Below are positions 17,116-26,400 of a DNA stretch of 64,000 nucleotides, one piece after another (within the stretch, counting starts at the first letter, position 1; every line of letters starts with the position of its first letter). Source of the stretch: Burkholderia sp. IMCC1007. GTDB lineage: Bacteria > Pseudomonadota > Gammaproteobacteria > Burkholderiales > Burkholderiaceae. The notes under the pieces are model-generated. The model saw only the letters and a program-made list of their open reading frames with translations, did no database searches and had not been told where the DNA came from. A program made the translations under genes and the position numbers. The DNA lies in contig NZ_JAPVQY010000014.1 of NCBI RefSeq assembly GCF_027257875.1, positions 62,001-126,000 of the forward strand, in the 5' to 3' direction.

Positions 17116-18054
17116 ATGAGAGATTTCGCCAACAAGGTCGCCGCGATCACGGGCGCAGGCTCGGGCATGGGCCGCTCGCTCGCGGTCCAGCTCGCGCAGG
17201 CCGGCTGCCACGTGTCGCTCGCCGACAAGAACGGCGTCGGCCTCGCCGAAACCGAGCGGATCGTGCGCGCGATCGCGCCGAAGGTGCGCGTGTCGACGCG
17301 CGTGCTCGACGTCGGCGACCGCGACGCGATGTTCGCGTGGGCCGACGACACCGCGAAGGAACACGGCAAGGTCAACCTGATCTTCAACAACGCGGGCGTC
17401 GCGCTGTCGAGCACGATCGACGGGATGGAATACAGCGATCTCGAATGGATCGTGAACATCAACTTGTGGGGCGTCGTGCACGGCACGAAGGCATTCCTGC
17501 CGCACCTGAAGGCGACCGGCGACGGCCACGTGATCAACACGTCGAGCATCTTCGGGATCTTCGCGCAGCCGGGGATGAGCGGCTACAACGCGACCAAGTA
17601 CGCGGTGCGCGGCTTCACCGAGTCGCTGCGTCAGGAGCTCGACATGCAGCGCTGCGGCGTGTCGGCCACCTGCGTGCACCCGGGCGGCATCCGCACCAAC
17701 ATCGCGCAGTCGAGCCGCATCTCGAAGAACATGATCGGCTTCATGATCGAGAGCGAGCAGCAAGGCAAGGACGACTTCGAGAAGTTCTTCATCACGACGC
17801 CGGACGACGCGGCGCGCACGATCCTCGCCGGCGTGCGCAGGAACAAGCGCCGCGTGCTGATCGGCCGCGACGCGAAGGCCGCCGACTGGATGGTGCGCGT
17901 GCTGCCGGCCGCGTATCAGGCGCTCGTCGTGCTGAAGTCGCGCCGCGAGGCCGCCAAGGCCCGCCGCGCGGCCGCCCGCTACGGCGTGCCGACGGCCGCC
18001 CCGCTTCACGCCACCTACCGCAACGCAGGCAATCAGGGAGGAGAACAATCATGA
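17116..18054 (+). CDS. short-chain dehydrogenase/reductase
   Basis: A 312-residue SDR, longer than the classical 250 because of a C-terminal extension of about 50 basic residues. The NAD(P) motif is TGAGSGMG (about 13-20), the structural NNAG is near 90, and the catalytic residues are the Ser in TSSIFG and the Y-N-A-T-K motif. The start has AAGGAG upstream. Its stop overlaps the next start in an ATGA arrangement, so translation is probably coupled. In this operon it likely interconverts an alcohol and the ketone substrate of the upstream monooxygenase. Confidence 0.92.
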   Translation: MRDFANKVAAITGAGSGMGRSLAVQLAQAGCHVSLADKNGVGLAETERIVRAIAPKVRVSTRVLDVGDRDAMFAWADDTAKEHGKVNLIFNNAGVALSSTIDGMEYSDLEWIVNINLWGVVHGTKAFLPHLKATGDGHVINTSSIFGIFAQPGMSGYNATKYAVRGFTESLRQELDMQRCGVSATCVHPGGIRTNIAQSSRISKNMIGFMIESEQQGKDDFEKFFITTPDDAARTILAGVRRNKRRVLIGRDAKAADWMVRVLPAAYQALVVLKSRREAAKARRAAARYGVPTAAPLHATYRNAGNQGGEQS

Positions 18055-18956
18055 CGACGCCGAACATGATGCCGGTGCGACGCGACATCCGGTTCGCGCT
18101 GCCGCCCGAACGCGCGAAGGACTGGCATGTGCAGGGCGTGCCGGTCACGCACTTCATGAACGCGCTGTCGCTGCTGTTCCCGGCCGGCGAGCGCTTCTTC
18201 ATGGACTCGGTGCGCAACTATCGCGACCGCATCGACGATCCGGAACTGAAGAAGCAGGTGCTCGGCTTCATCGGCCAGGAAGCGATGCACACGCGCGAGC
18301 ACATCGAGTACAACGACCTGCTGCAATCGTCCGGCCTGCCCGCGCACAAGCTCGACAAGCGGCTGTGGACGATCCTCGGCTTCTTCAAGAAGGTGCTGCC
18401 GCACTCGATGCAGCTCGCGATCACGATCGCGCTCGAGCACTACACCGCGATCCTCGCGAACCAGCTGCTATCGGGCCACGAGCACCGGATCGACGGGTCG
18501 GTCGAAGGCTATCAGCAGATGTGGATGTGGCACGCGATGGAGGAAACCGAGCACAAGGCCGTGTCGTACGACGTATGGAACGCCGTGATGAAGCCGGGCA
18601 TCGGCAGCTACCTGCTGCGCACCAGCACGATGCTGCTGACCACCGCGATGTTCTGGACGATCGTGTTCGACTTCCACGTGCGGCTGATGCTGTCGCATCG
18701 TCGCCGGCACGGCCGGTTCGGCGGCATGTGGCGTCTCGTGAAGTATCTGTACAGCCCGAAGACCGGCGTGTTCCCGAGCATCGCGCGCGAATGGCTCGAC
18801 TATTTCCGGCCGGGCTTCCATCCGTGGGACCACGACAACCACCAGTACCTGCAGGGCCTCGACACGCTGCTCGCGAACATCGATGCGACCAACGCGCGCT
18901 ATGCGGCGCAGGCCGCGCCGCGCCGCGTGCCGCTGCATCCGGTTGCGCAGGCATGA
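18051..18956 (+). CDS. PF10118-type predicted metal-dependent hydrolase
   Basis: A 301-residue cytoplasmic or membrane-associated protein. Its helices carry paired Glu/His motifs: QEAMHTREHIEYN (about 75-87), ALEHYTA (about 128), and HAMEETEHKAVSYD (about 163-176). This is the pattern of a carboxylate/His di-metal centre in a ferritin-like helical fold. A hydrophobic stretch near 188-208 may contact the membrane. The ATG overlaps the stop of the SDR, and GGAGGAG lies just upstream. The true reaction of this family is unproven; the 'hydrolase' name is a database convention. Its fixed association with BVMO/SDR genes suggests a role in ketone or lipid oxidation. Confidence 0.85.
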   Translation: MTTPNMMPVRRDIRFALPPERAKDWHVQGVPVTHFMNALSLLFPAGERFFMDSVRNYRDRIDDPELKKQVLGFIGQEAMHTREHIEYNDLLQSSGLPAHKLDKRLWTILGFFKKVLPHSMQLAITIALEHYTAILANQLLSGHEHRIDGSVEGYQQMWMWHAMEETEHKAVSYDVWNAVMKPGIGSYLLRTSTMLLTTAMFWTIVFDFHVRLMLSHRRRHGRFGGMWRLVKYLYSPKTGVFPSIAREWLDYFRPGFHPWDHDNHQYLQGLDTLLANIDATNARYAAQAAPRRVPLHPVAQA

Positions 18957-18960
18957 CGTC

Positions 18961-19893
18961 ATGGCGCTCGCACACGAGATGCTGACCGTCCATTCCGGCG
19001 ACGTGAAGCTCGCCGTCCATGTCAGCGGCCCGCGGCGCGCGCCGCCGTTGATCCTGGTGCACGGCTACCCCGATTCGGCGGCCGTGTGGGCGCCGATCCG
19101 CGCACGGCTCGCGAAGCGCTATCGCGTGATCGCATACGACGTGCGCGGCGCCGGCGCGTCCGATGCGCCGCGCCGCCGCGCGGACTACACGCTCGCGCGG
19201 CTCGCGGACGACCTGAAGGCCGTCGCCGACGCAACCTGCGGCGGCCGGCCGTTCCATCTCGTCGGCCACGACTGGGGGTCGATCCAGTGCTGGGAGGCCG
19301 TGACCGACCCGGCGTTTCGCGGCCGGATCGCGTCGTACACGTCGATCTCCGGCCCGTGCCTCGACCACGTGTTCCGCGCGAAGATGCGGCTCAAGCAGAG
19401 CCTGAAGTCGTGGTACATCGCGTTCTTCCATCTGCCGGTCGTGCCGTCGCTCGTCTGGCGGCTCGGCGCCGCCGCGCTGTGGCCGCGCTGGCTGCAGCTC
19501 ACCGAGCGCGTGCGGCCGGAGCGCGATCCCGCACAGTTGAAGAATGCGCTCAACGGGTTGCAGCTTTACCGCGCGAATTTTTTGGCGCGGGCAAGAAAGC
19601 CGCGCGAACGGCATGCGCAGGCGCCCGTGCAGATTCTCGTGCCGGTGCGCGATCGCTATGTGACGCCCGAGATGTCGAGCGATCTCGATCGCTGGCTCGG
19701 CGAGCACGTGCGCGAGGAAATCGAAGGTTCGCACTGGGTCGTGCTGCGCAATCCCGATCTGATCGCGTCGCGGATCGATCGGTTTGCGGCGGCGCAGGAA
19801 AAGCCGGTAGTCGCGACGGCGTTGGCTGGGCCGAAGGCCGCGGCCGCGGCAGGTCAGCGCACCGGCGGCAAACGCTTGAACAGCGTTTCGTAG
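18961..19893 (+). CDS. alpha/beta hydrolase, epoxide-hydrolase-like
   Basis: A 310-residue alpha/beta hydrolase. The HGYPDS oxyanion motif (about 38-43) and the nucleophile elbow GHDWGS place an Asp, not Ser, at the nucleophile position, as in epoxide hydrolases and haloalkane dehalogenases. The acid is probably the Asp in PVRDRYVTP and the base the His in EGSHWVV. It lies 4 bp after the previous gene, so it belongs to the monooxygenase operon. The expected ester/lactone hydrolase of a Baeyer-Villiger route would use Ser, so this Asp is notable. The last 13 codons overlap the end of the convergent gene. Confidence 0.88.
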   Translation: MALAHEMLTVHSGDVKLAVHVSGPRRAPPLILVHGYPDSAAVWAPIRARLAKRYRVIAYDVRGAGASDAPRRRADYTLARLADDLKAVADATCGGRPFHLVGHDWGSIQCWEAVTDPAFRGRIASYTSISGPCLDHVFRAKMRLKQSLKSWYIAFFHLPVVPSLVWRLGAAALWPRWLQLTERVRPERDPAQLKNALNGLQLYRANFLARARKPRERHAQAPVQILVPVRDRYVTPEMSSDLDRWLGEHVREEIEGSHWVVLRNPDLIASRIDRFAAAQEKPVVATALAGPKAAAAAGQRTGGKRLNSVS

Positions 19894-20408
19894 TCGATCA
19901 CGAGCCCGTCGGCGTCGATGTCCATTTCCGCGGTGAAATCGCGGAAGATCCCTTCGTAGCGGTAGCGCCGGCCGGGCTCGATGCACGCATAGGCCTGCTT
20001 GACCGGCTTCACGGTCAGGTCGGGCGTCGAGATGTAGGCGACGTCGAGCGGCCGCCGTTCGCCGCGCGCGAGGCCGAGGCGGCCGATCGGCAGCGAATTC
20101 GTGAACGGCGTGGCCGCGATGTCGATGTCGACGCAGCCGTCCAGTTCCGGCAGCGCACGGCCTGCTCCATCGCGCCAGTGCCCCGCCCCGTCGCCGCGTA
20201 GTTCGAGCGTGCCGCCGCCCATCACCCTGAGCACCGCATACGTCACCCGCCAGCGCGGATCGCACTCGACCCGGTACGCCAGCCCGTACGCGCGGCCGTA
20301 CCGCTGGCCGACCACCGCGCTTTCGACGACGATGCCGCCGTCGCTCCGCTCGAACGTCAGGTGTTCGATCCCGTCGCCTTCGACCGACGCCCAGCGTACT
20401 TCGCGCAT
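19854..20408 (-). CDS. putative glycolipid-binding family protein (PF06475-like)
   Basis: A 184-residue protein, mostly predicted beta strands: MREVRWASVEGDGIEHLTFER, then YRVECDPRWRV, and a C-terminal PGRRYRYEGIFRDFTAEMDIDADGLV pattern. The order and spacing match the 'putative glycolipid-binding' family of about 185 residues. The ATG at 20408 has AAGGAGAAGG upstream. Its last 40 bp overlap the 3' end of the convergent hydrolase gene. No function is established; the family name is predictive. Confidence 0.7.
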   Translation of the reverse strand: MREVRWASVEGDGIEHLTFERSDGGIVVESAVVGQRYGRAYGLAYRVECDPRWRVTYAVLRVMGGGTLELRGDGAGHWRDGAGRALPELDGCVDIDIAATPFTNSLPIGRLGLARGERRPLDVAYISTPDLTVKPVKQAYACIEPGRRYRYEGIFRDFTAEMDIDADGLVIDYETLFKRLPPVR

Positions 20409-20663
20409 CGTTCCTTCTCCTTGTTTCGTCGCGCCACGCTCACGCGTCAGCGTGGCCACGAAAACAATAACAACAACCCAAATTCGCTAACAAATCGCGC
20501 AAATCTCGCGAAAACGCTAACACACGCGTCCCGCATCCGCGCCGACCGCGTCTCCCTGCCCCATTTCAGGGCATCGGCCACAAATCCTGACTATCCAGAA
20601 TTCCCTATTCCGGTGCATCGGATTGTGTCCTATGCTCGCGGCTCGTCCTGTTCCGCCGCCGCC

Positions 20664-21557
20664 ATGCCTACCGCCCGCCCAGCTTCGCCGACCATCGACC
20701 TGCGCATCCTGCTGCGCGGCATCGGCCAAATCGTGCTGCAGGCGAACGCGCTCACCGGCGCGATGCTGGTCGCCGCCCTCGCGCTGACCGACCTGCGGCT
20801 CGCGTGCGCGGCGCTCGTCGGCGCGGCTGCCGCGACCCTGACCGCCGTACTGACCGGCGCACCGCGCGCGGACGTCGAACAAGGGCTGCACGGCTTCAAC
20901 GGTGCGCTGGCGGCGCTGGTGGTCGTGCTGTTCGCCCCGAGCGCGCTTGCGACACTGCCGCTGGTGCCGCTCGCCGCGATCGGCGCCGGGCTCGTGCAGC
21001 GCGCGATCCGCACGCCGCTCGCGAAATGGCGGCAATGCCCGTATTCGAGCCCGTGCCTCGTCGTCACCACGCTATGGCTGCCGTTTGTCGCGGCGCAGCA
21101 TGCCGGCGCGGTGTCTACCGCTCCCGCTCCGACGCTCGAATCGCTCGCGCCCGCGCTGCTGTCGGGCATCGCACAAACCACGTTCGCGCAAGGCGCGTGG
21201 TCCGGCGCACTGATCGTCGCGGGCATCGCGGTCGCATCGCGACGCGCGGCCGCGCTCGCGCTGGCCGGCGCGCTCGCGTCGACCGCGCTGCTGGTCGCGC
21301 TCGGCGCGAGCGGAGGCACGTTCGCCGACGGCCTGCTAGGCTTCAACGGCGCGCTCGCCGCGCTCGCCTTGATGTCGCGCGGCACCCGCGCGGCACTGGC
21401 GGCGGCCGCGCTGGCCGCGCTGATCCAGTGGCTCGCGATGCAAGCCGGCATCGTCGCGCTCACCGCGCCGTTCGCGCTCGCGTCGTGGATCACGGTGGCC
21501 GTCGCGCGCCGCTTTACCCTCGGAGAAGCCGATGTCGTCATTCGCACACCGTCCTGA
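20664..21557 (+). CDS. urea transporter family protein
   Basis: A 297-residue integral membrane protein with about ten hydrophobic segments in two repeated halves. Each half contains the urea-transporter motif GLHGFNGALAAL (about 70) and GLLGFNGALAAL (about 221), with the Leu-Pro substituted LPLVPLAA-type segment after it. It should be a channel-like facilitator for urea uptake. The start is the ATG at 20664; no strong Shine-Dalgarno sequence is visible. The 3' end overlaps the aldolase gene by 26 bp. No urease genes are nearby. Confidence 0.87.
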   Translation: MPTARPASPTIDLRILLRGIGQIVLQANALTGAMLVAALALTDLRLACAALVGAAAATLTAVLTGAPRADVEQGLHGFNGALAALVVVLFAPSALATLPLVPLAAIGAGLVQRAIRTPLAKWRQCPYSSPCLVVTTLWLPFVAAQHAGAVSTAPAPTLESLAPALLSGIAQTTFAQGAWSGALIVAGIAVASRRAAALALAGALASTALLVALGASGGTFADGLLGFNGALAALALMSRGTRAALAAAALAALIQWLAMQAGIVALTAPFALASWITVAVARRFTLGEADVVIRTPS

Positions 21558-22308
21558 TGCCGTGAAGCCCGGCGGTCCGATCTCGGACGCCGAGCGCCGG
21601 CTGCGCGTCGATCTTGCCGCCGCCTATCGCCTCGTCGCGCTGAACGGCTGGGACGACCTGATCTACACGCACCTGTCCGCGACGGTGCCGGGCGAACCCG
21701 GCCATTTCCTGATCAACCCGTTCGGTCTCACGTTCGACGAAGTCTGCGCGTCGAACCTCGTGAAGATCGACCTCGCGGGTAACCGGATCGGCGATAGCGA
21801 ACACGCGGTCAACGTGACCGGCTTCGCGCTGCACGCGGCCGTACACGCCGCGCGGCCGGACGCCGTCTGCGTGATGCATCTGCACAATACCGCCGGCATC
21901 GCGGTGTCGATCCAGCGCGACGGATTGCTGCCCGCATCGCAGCACGCGCTGAGGTTTCACGGCGACCTCGCGTACCACGACTACGAGGCGCTCGCGTTCT
22001 CGCCGGCCGAAGGCGCGCGGCTGACCGCGAACCTCGGCGCGAAATCCGCGATGCTGCTGCGCAACCACGGCACGCTGACGGTCGGCCGGACGGTCGCCGA
22101 AGCCTATGTGCTGATGGATACGCTGATCAAGGCGTGCGACATTCAGGTGCGCGCGCAGGCATGCGGCGGGCCGCTGGTGCTGCCCGCACCCGCCGTCGCC
22201 GACCGCACGGCCGAGCAGTTGCGCGACGGCGGCGCGATCGAGGGCGAGCTGGAATGGCCGGCGCTGCTGCGCCGCCTCGACCGGATCGACCGGTCGTATC
22301 GCGACTGA
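21532..22308 (+). CDS. class II aldolase/adducin family protein
   Basis: A 258-residue protein of the FucA/AraD aldolase-epimerase fold. It shows LVALNGWDDLIYTHLSATVPG, the zinc-binding HLHN (near 119-122) and a third His in LLRNHGTLTVG. The substrate-binding Glu of true sugar-phosphate aldolases is not obvious; 'adducin-like' members lack defined substrates. GGAGAAGCCG precedes the start, which lies inside the urea transporter gene, so the two are translationally linked. The following gene is a tautomerase, suggesting a small catabolic operon for a keto acid. Confidence 0.88.
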   Translation: MSSFAHRPDAVKPGGPISDAERRLRVDLAAAYRLVALNGWDDLIYTHLSATVPGEPGHFLINPFGLTFDEVCASNLVKIDLAGNRIGDSEHAVNVTGFALHAAVHAARPDAVCVMHLHNTAGIAVSIQRDGLLPASQHALRFHGDLAYHDYEALAFSPAEGARLTANLGAKSAMLLRNHGTLTVGRTVAEAYVLMDTLIKACDIQVRAQACGGPLVLPAPAVADRTAEQLRDGGAIEGELEWPALLRRLDRIDRSYRD

Positions 22309-22370
22309 CAAGCCATCGCCGCTGCTATCCCGACGAACCTTTCCCACACCAACCATCGGAGCATCCAGTC

Positions 22371-22559
22371 ATGCCGACTTTCAATATCCAGTTGTTCGAA
22401 GGCCGCACGGTCGAGCAAAAGCGCGCATTCGTCGAAGCAATCACGCGCGTCACGTGCGAGACGCTCGGCTGCGACCCGGGCTCGGTCGATATCATTCTTG
22501 CCGACGTGAAGAAGGAGAATTGGGCCACGGCAGGGAAGCTGTGGAGCGACGAACGCTGA
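22371..22559 (+). CDS. 4-oxalocrotonate tautomerase family protein
   Basis: A 62-residue protein of the usual 4-OT subunit length. After Met removal Pro-1 (MPTFNIQLFEG) would be the catalytic base. It ends in VKKENWATAGKLWSDE; the Trp near position 52 and the helix following residue 15 (VEQKRAFVEAITRVTCE) fit the family. It would assemble as a hexamer and tautomerise a 2-hydroxydienoate or similar enol acid. It sits 62 bp after the aldolase on the same strand. Confidence 0.9.
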   Translation: MPTFNIQLFEGRTVEQKRAFVEAITRVTCETLGCDPGSVDIILADVKKENWATAGKLWSDER

Positions 22560-22917
22560 CGAGCGCCCCTGGTTCTACGTGCGTTCAGCCGGTGGACGCA
22601 CGCTGCCGGATATCAGCTTTTTCTCTCGAAAATCGGCACCGGCAATTCGAATACGCTAATGCGAGCAGCTATCTCGATATATTGCCGTTGACAAAATAGA
22701 ATCCTCCGATCAGGAAAACGCGTATAGGGTGACGGCATCTCCGGCAACGGCGGCCTGCTCCATAGCTGTCGGGCAGCGATTCGACGCAACGTTGCGATTT
22801 ACGGAGGATTTGGCGGTCGTCTATACGACGGAGCCAGGGCCGACGAACTTCATTTTTATCGGCTCCGAAGCCAGATCTAGCGCACTTAATACGAGGCCAG
22901 AACCCCGTCACTCCTCC
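22560..22917. other. AT-richer intergenic region without a convincing gene
   Basis: This gap is clearly less GC-rich than the surroundings. It has a dyad at 22578-22602 (CGTGCGT ... ACGCACG) and a TTGACA at 22688-22693 without a good -10 at 16-18 bases. No frame has protein character. Together with the fragment at 22918-23037 it looks like decayed or acquired DNA. Confidence 0.4.
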
Positions 22918-23037
22918 GCGTGTGCCCAATGGCGAGCAATGTGCCGGGCGAAATGCTCTGCAATGACTTTGCCAACCGGCAATTTCGGATTCAAGTTCTG
23001 GAACTGCGTCAACAGTTGTAACGCGTTGGCGGGATGT
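22918..23037 (-). pseudogene. possible gene fragment or very small protein
   Basis: A 39-codon minus-strand frame between two stops reads HPANALQLLTQFQNLN, then PKLPVGKVIAEHFARHIA, and ends in WAHAEE. It has a convincing amphipathic, protein-like composition unlike the shadows around it. It has no ATG; a TTG about 9 codons in could start a 31-residue peptide, but no ribosome binding site is visible. I read it as the 3' remnant of a lost gene, or a small protein with an unusual start. Confidence 0.35.
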
Positions 23038-23052
23038 TAAAAGGTGAACCCA

Positions 23053-23274
23053 ATGATTTCTGACAAACAAATCGCGAGTATGCTGAACGACATGGTCTTG
23101 CAAATGGGAGCCGAATTGGATCGCTCGCTGCTGACAGTCAAAGCATCGTGTCCCGATTCGGAATTCCTCGCGTATCGTGACTTCGTGTCGCAGCTGCTGA
23201 CCACGATGCTGCTCGACTTCATGAATCCGCTCTACGCGCGGCATCCCGACCTGAAGCCGCCCGACCTCGCTTGA
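23053..23274 (+). CDS. small conserved hypothetical protein
   Basis: A 73-residue helical protein starting MISDKQIASMLNDMVLQMG. AAGGTGA lies about nine bases before the ATG at 23053, and a GTG at 23044 is a less likely start. Composition is acidic with a hydrophobic helix near the C-terminus (VSQLLTTMLLDFMNPLY) too short and polar for a membrane anchor. No known domain. It precedes the glutamate dehydrogenase gene by about 195 bp. Confidence 0.6.
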   Translation: MISDKQIASMLNDMVLQMGAELDRSLLTVKASCPDSEFLAYRDFVSQLLTTMLLDFMNPLYARHPDLKPPDLA

Positions 23275-23469
23275 CCCGCGCGCGCAACGCCGGGAAAACC
23301 CGTCGCGCGCGCCCGTTGCACGCCCCCGTTGCACGCCCCCGTTGCACGCGCCCGCTTCCCGCCACGCCGTTGTGCGCCCGCACATCGCGCCGTCACGCAA
23401 TCGGCGCATCAATCGGCGCATAATGCCGGACAAACGCAGCAGCCAATGGCCACCCGACAGGAGACCGCC

Positions 23470-26400
23470 ATGGAAGCGAAGAACGAGGAAGTCGTCGAAC
23501 ACCTGCTCTCCGACGTCGTCGAGTTCGCGCGCGGGCGGCTGCCCGAAGCGACGTTCCGGATCGTCGAACCGTTCTTGCGTCACTACTACGATTTCGTCGA
23601 CGCCGACGATCTGCAGAATCGCAGCATCGCCGACCTCTATGGCGCCGCCATGGCGCACTGGCAGACCGCCCAGAAATTCGTGCCCGGCAGCGAACGCCTG
23701 CGCGTGTACAACCCGATCCTCGAACAGCACGGCTGGCACTCGGATCACACGGTGATCGAGATCGTCAACGACGACATGCCGTTTCTCGTCGATTCGGTGA
23801 CGATGGCCGTCAACCGCCTCGGGCTCGCGCTGCACTCCGCGCTGCATCCGGTGTTCCGCATCTGGCGCGGCACCAACGGCGGCATCGAGCGCGTCGACGC
23901 CGGCGGCGCAACGTCCGACGACGGCCGGTCGCAACTCGCGTCGTTCATCCACTTCGAAGTCGACCGCTGTGGCGACACCACCTTGCTCGACACGCTGCGC
24001 GACGACATCGCGCGCGTGCTCGGCGACGTGCGCGCGTCGGTCGAGGACTGGCCGAAGATCGTCGACATCGCGCGCGCGACCATCAAGGACATGAAGGCCC
24101 GCGAATCGACCGCGGAAGACATCGAAGCGCGCGCGTTCCTCGAATGGATGGTGGCCGATCATTTCACGTTCCTCGGCCAGCGCGACTACGCGCTGGTGTC
24201 CGACGGGACGGGCTTCGGCCTGCGCGGCATGGAAGGCTCGGGCTCCGGCCTGCTGCGCGAAGCGCTGCGCCCGCCCGGCGCGCCGGACGTGACGCCGCTG
24301 CCGCCGGCCGCCGCGGAGATCATCACTGGCCCGTGGCCGATCTTCCTGACCAAGGCGAACTCGCGCGCGACCGTGCACCGCCCCGGCTATCTCGACTACG
24401 TCGGCGTGAAGCTCGTCGGCGCCGACGGCAAGGTGCTCGGCGAACGCCGCTTCATCGGGCTCTACACGTCGACTGCATACATGGTGTCGAGCACCGAGAT
24501 CCCGATCGTGCGCCGCAAATGCGCGAACATCGTGCGGCGCGCGGGCTTCCTGCCGAAGGGGCATCTGGGCAAGTCGCTCGTCACGGTGCTCGAAACCTAT
24601 CCGCGCGACGAACTGTTCCAGGCCGACGAAGACCAGCTCTACGACATCGCGCTCGGCATCCTGCGACTGCAGGAACATCAGCGCACGCGCCTGTTCGTGC
24701 GGCGCGACCGCTTCGACCGCTTCGTGTCGTGCCTCGCATTCGTGCCGCGCGACAAATACAACACCGACCTGCGCCGGCGCATCGCGAAGCTGCTGGTCGA
24801 CGCGTACAACGGCGTGAACGTCGAATTCACGCCGCTGCTGTCGGAATCGGCGATCGCGCGCATTCATTTCGTTGTGCATGCGGAACCGGGCACGATGCCC
24901 GACGTCGACACGCGCGAGCTCGAAGCGCGGCTCGTGCAGGTCGCGCGCCGCTGGCAGGACGATCTGGCCGACGCGCTGCTCGACGCATTCGGCGAGGAGC
25001 AAGGCAACCGCCTGCTGCAGCGCTATGCGGATTCGTTCCCGGCCGGCTATCGCGACGACTATCCGGCGCGCACGGCCGTGCGCGACATCGAGCTGATCGA
25101 ACGCGTAAAGGAATCCGGCCAGCTCGCGATGAACCTGTACCGCCCGATCGAGGCCGAGCCGCGCGCGTTCCGCTTCAAGGTGTATCGCGCGGGCGACCCG
25201 ATCGCGCTGTCGCGCAGCCTGCCGATGCTCGAGCATCTCGGCGTGCGCGTCGACGAGGAGCGGCCGTACCGGATCCAGACGCAGGATGGCGCGCATGCGT
25301 GGGTGCACGACTTCGGGCTCGAACTCGCGGACGATACCGAATTCGACATCGAGCGCGTGAAGGGCCTGTTCGAGGACGCGTTCGACCGCATCTGGAGCGG
25401 CCGGATCGAGAACGACGATTTCAATCGGCTCGTGCTGCGCGCACACCTGAGCGCGCGTGAGGTCACGATTCTTCGCGCGTATGCGAAATACCTGCGGCAG
25501 GTCGGCTCGACGTTCAGCGACGCGTACATCGAGCGCGCGCTGACCGGCAATCCGGCGATCGCGCGACAGCTCGTCGAGCTGTTCCTGCTGCGCTTCGATC
25601 CGGCCACCGGCGGCTCGGGCGGCACCCGCGACGTGCAGGCCGAACGCTTGCTGAAGGCGATCGAGACGGCGCTCGACCAGGTGCCGAACCTCGACGAAGA
25701 CCGGATCCTGCGCCAGTTTCTCGGCGTGATCAACGCGACCCAGCGCACCAACTACTTCCTGCGCGACGCGCACGGCGAACCGAAGCCTTACCTGTCGTTC
25801 AAGTTCAACCCGGCGAAGGTGCCGGGCCTGCCCGAACCGAAGCCGATGTTCGAGATCTGGGTGTACTCGCCGCGCGTCGAGGGCGTGCACCTGCGCGGCG
25901 GCCGCGTCGCGCGCGGCGGCCTGCGCTGGTCCGATCGCCGCGAGGATTTCCGCACCGAAGTGCTCGGGCTGATGAAGGCGCAGATGGTGAAGAACGTCGT
26001 GATCGTGCCGGTCGGCTCGAAAGGCGGCTTCGTCGTGAAGAACCCGCCGCCGCCGAGCGATCGCGAAGCGTGGATGCGCGAAGGCATCGCGTGCTACCAG
26101 ACCTTCCTGCGCGGGCTGCTCGATTTGACCGACAACCTCGCCGGCAACGCGATCGTGCCGCCGCGCGACGTGGTGCGGCACGACCCCGACGACCCTTACC
26201 TCGTCGTCGCGGCCGACAAGGGCACGGCCACCTTCTCCGACTACGCGAACGCGATCTCGCACGAATACGGCTTCTGGCTCGACGACGCCTTCGCGTCCGG
26301 CGGCTCGGTCGGCTACGACCACAAGAAGATGGCGATCACCGCGCGCGGCGCATGGGAATCGGTGAAGCGGCACTTCCGCGAGATGGGCGTCGATACGCAA

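Noticed and set aside
15460..18048. An 862-codon minus-strand frame opposite the monooxygenase operon
   Set aside because: Same GC-driven shadow effect; the plus-strand genes have intact catalytic motifs.
22729..23040. A 103-codon plus-strand frame before the small gene at 23053
   Set aside because: Low protein character, no ribosome binding site, and a more protein-like fragment lies on the opposite strand.
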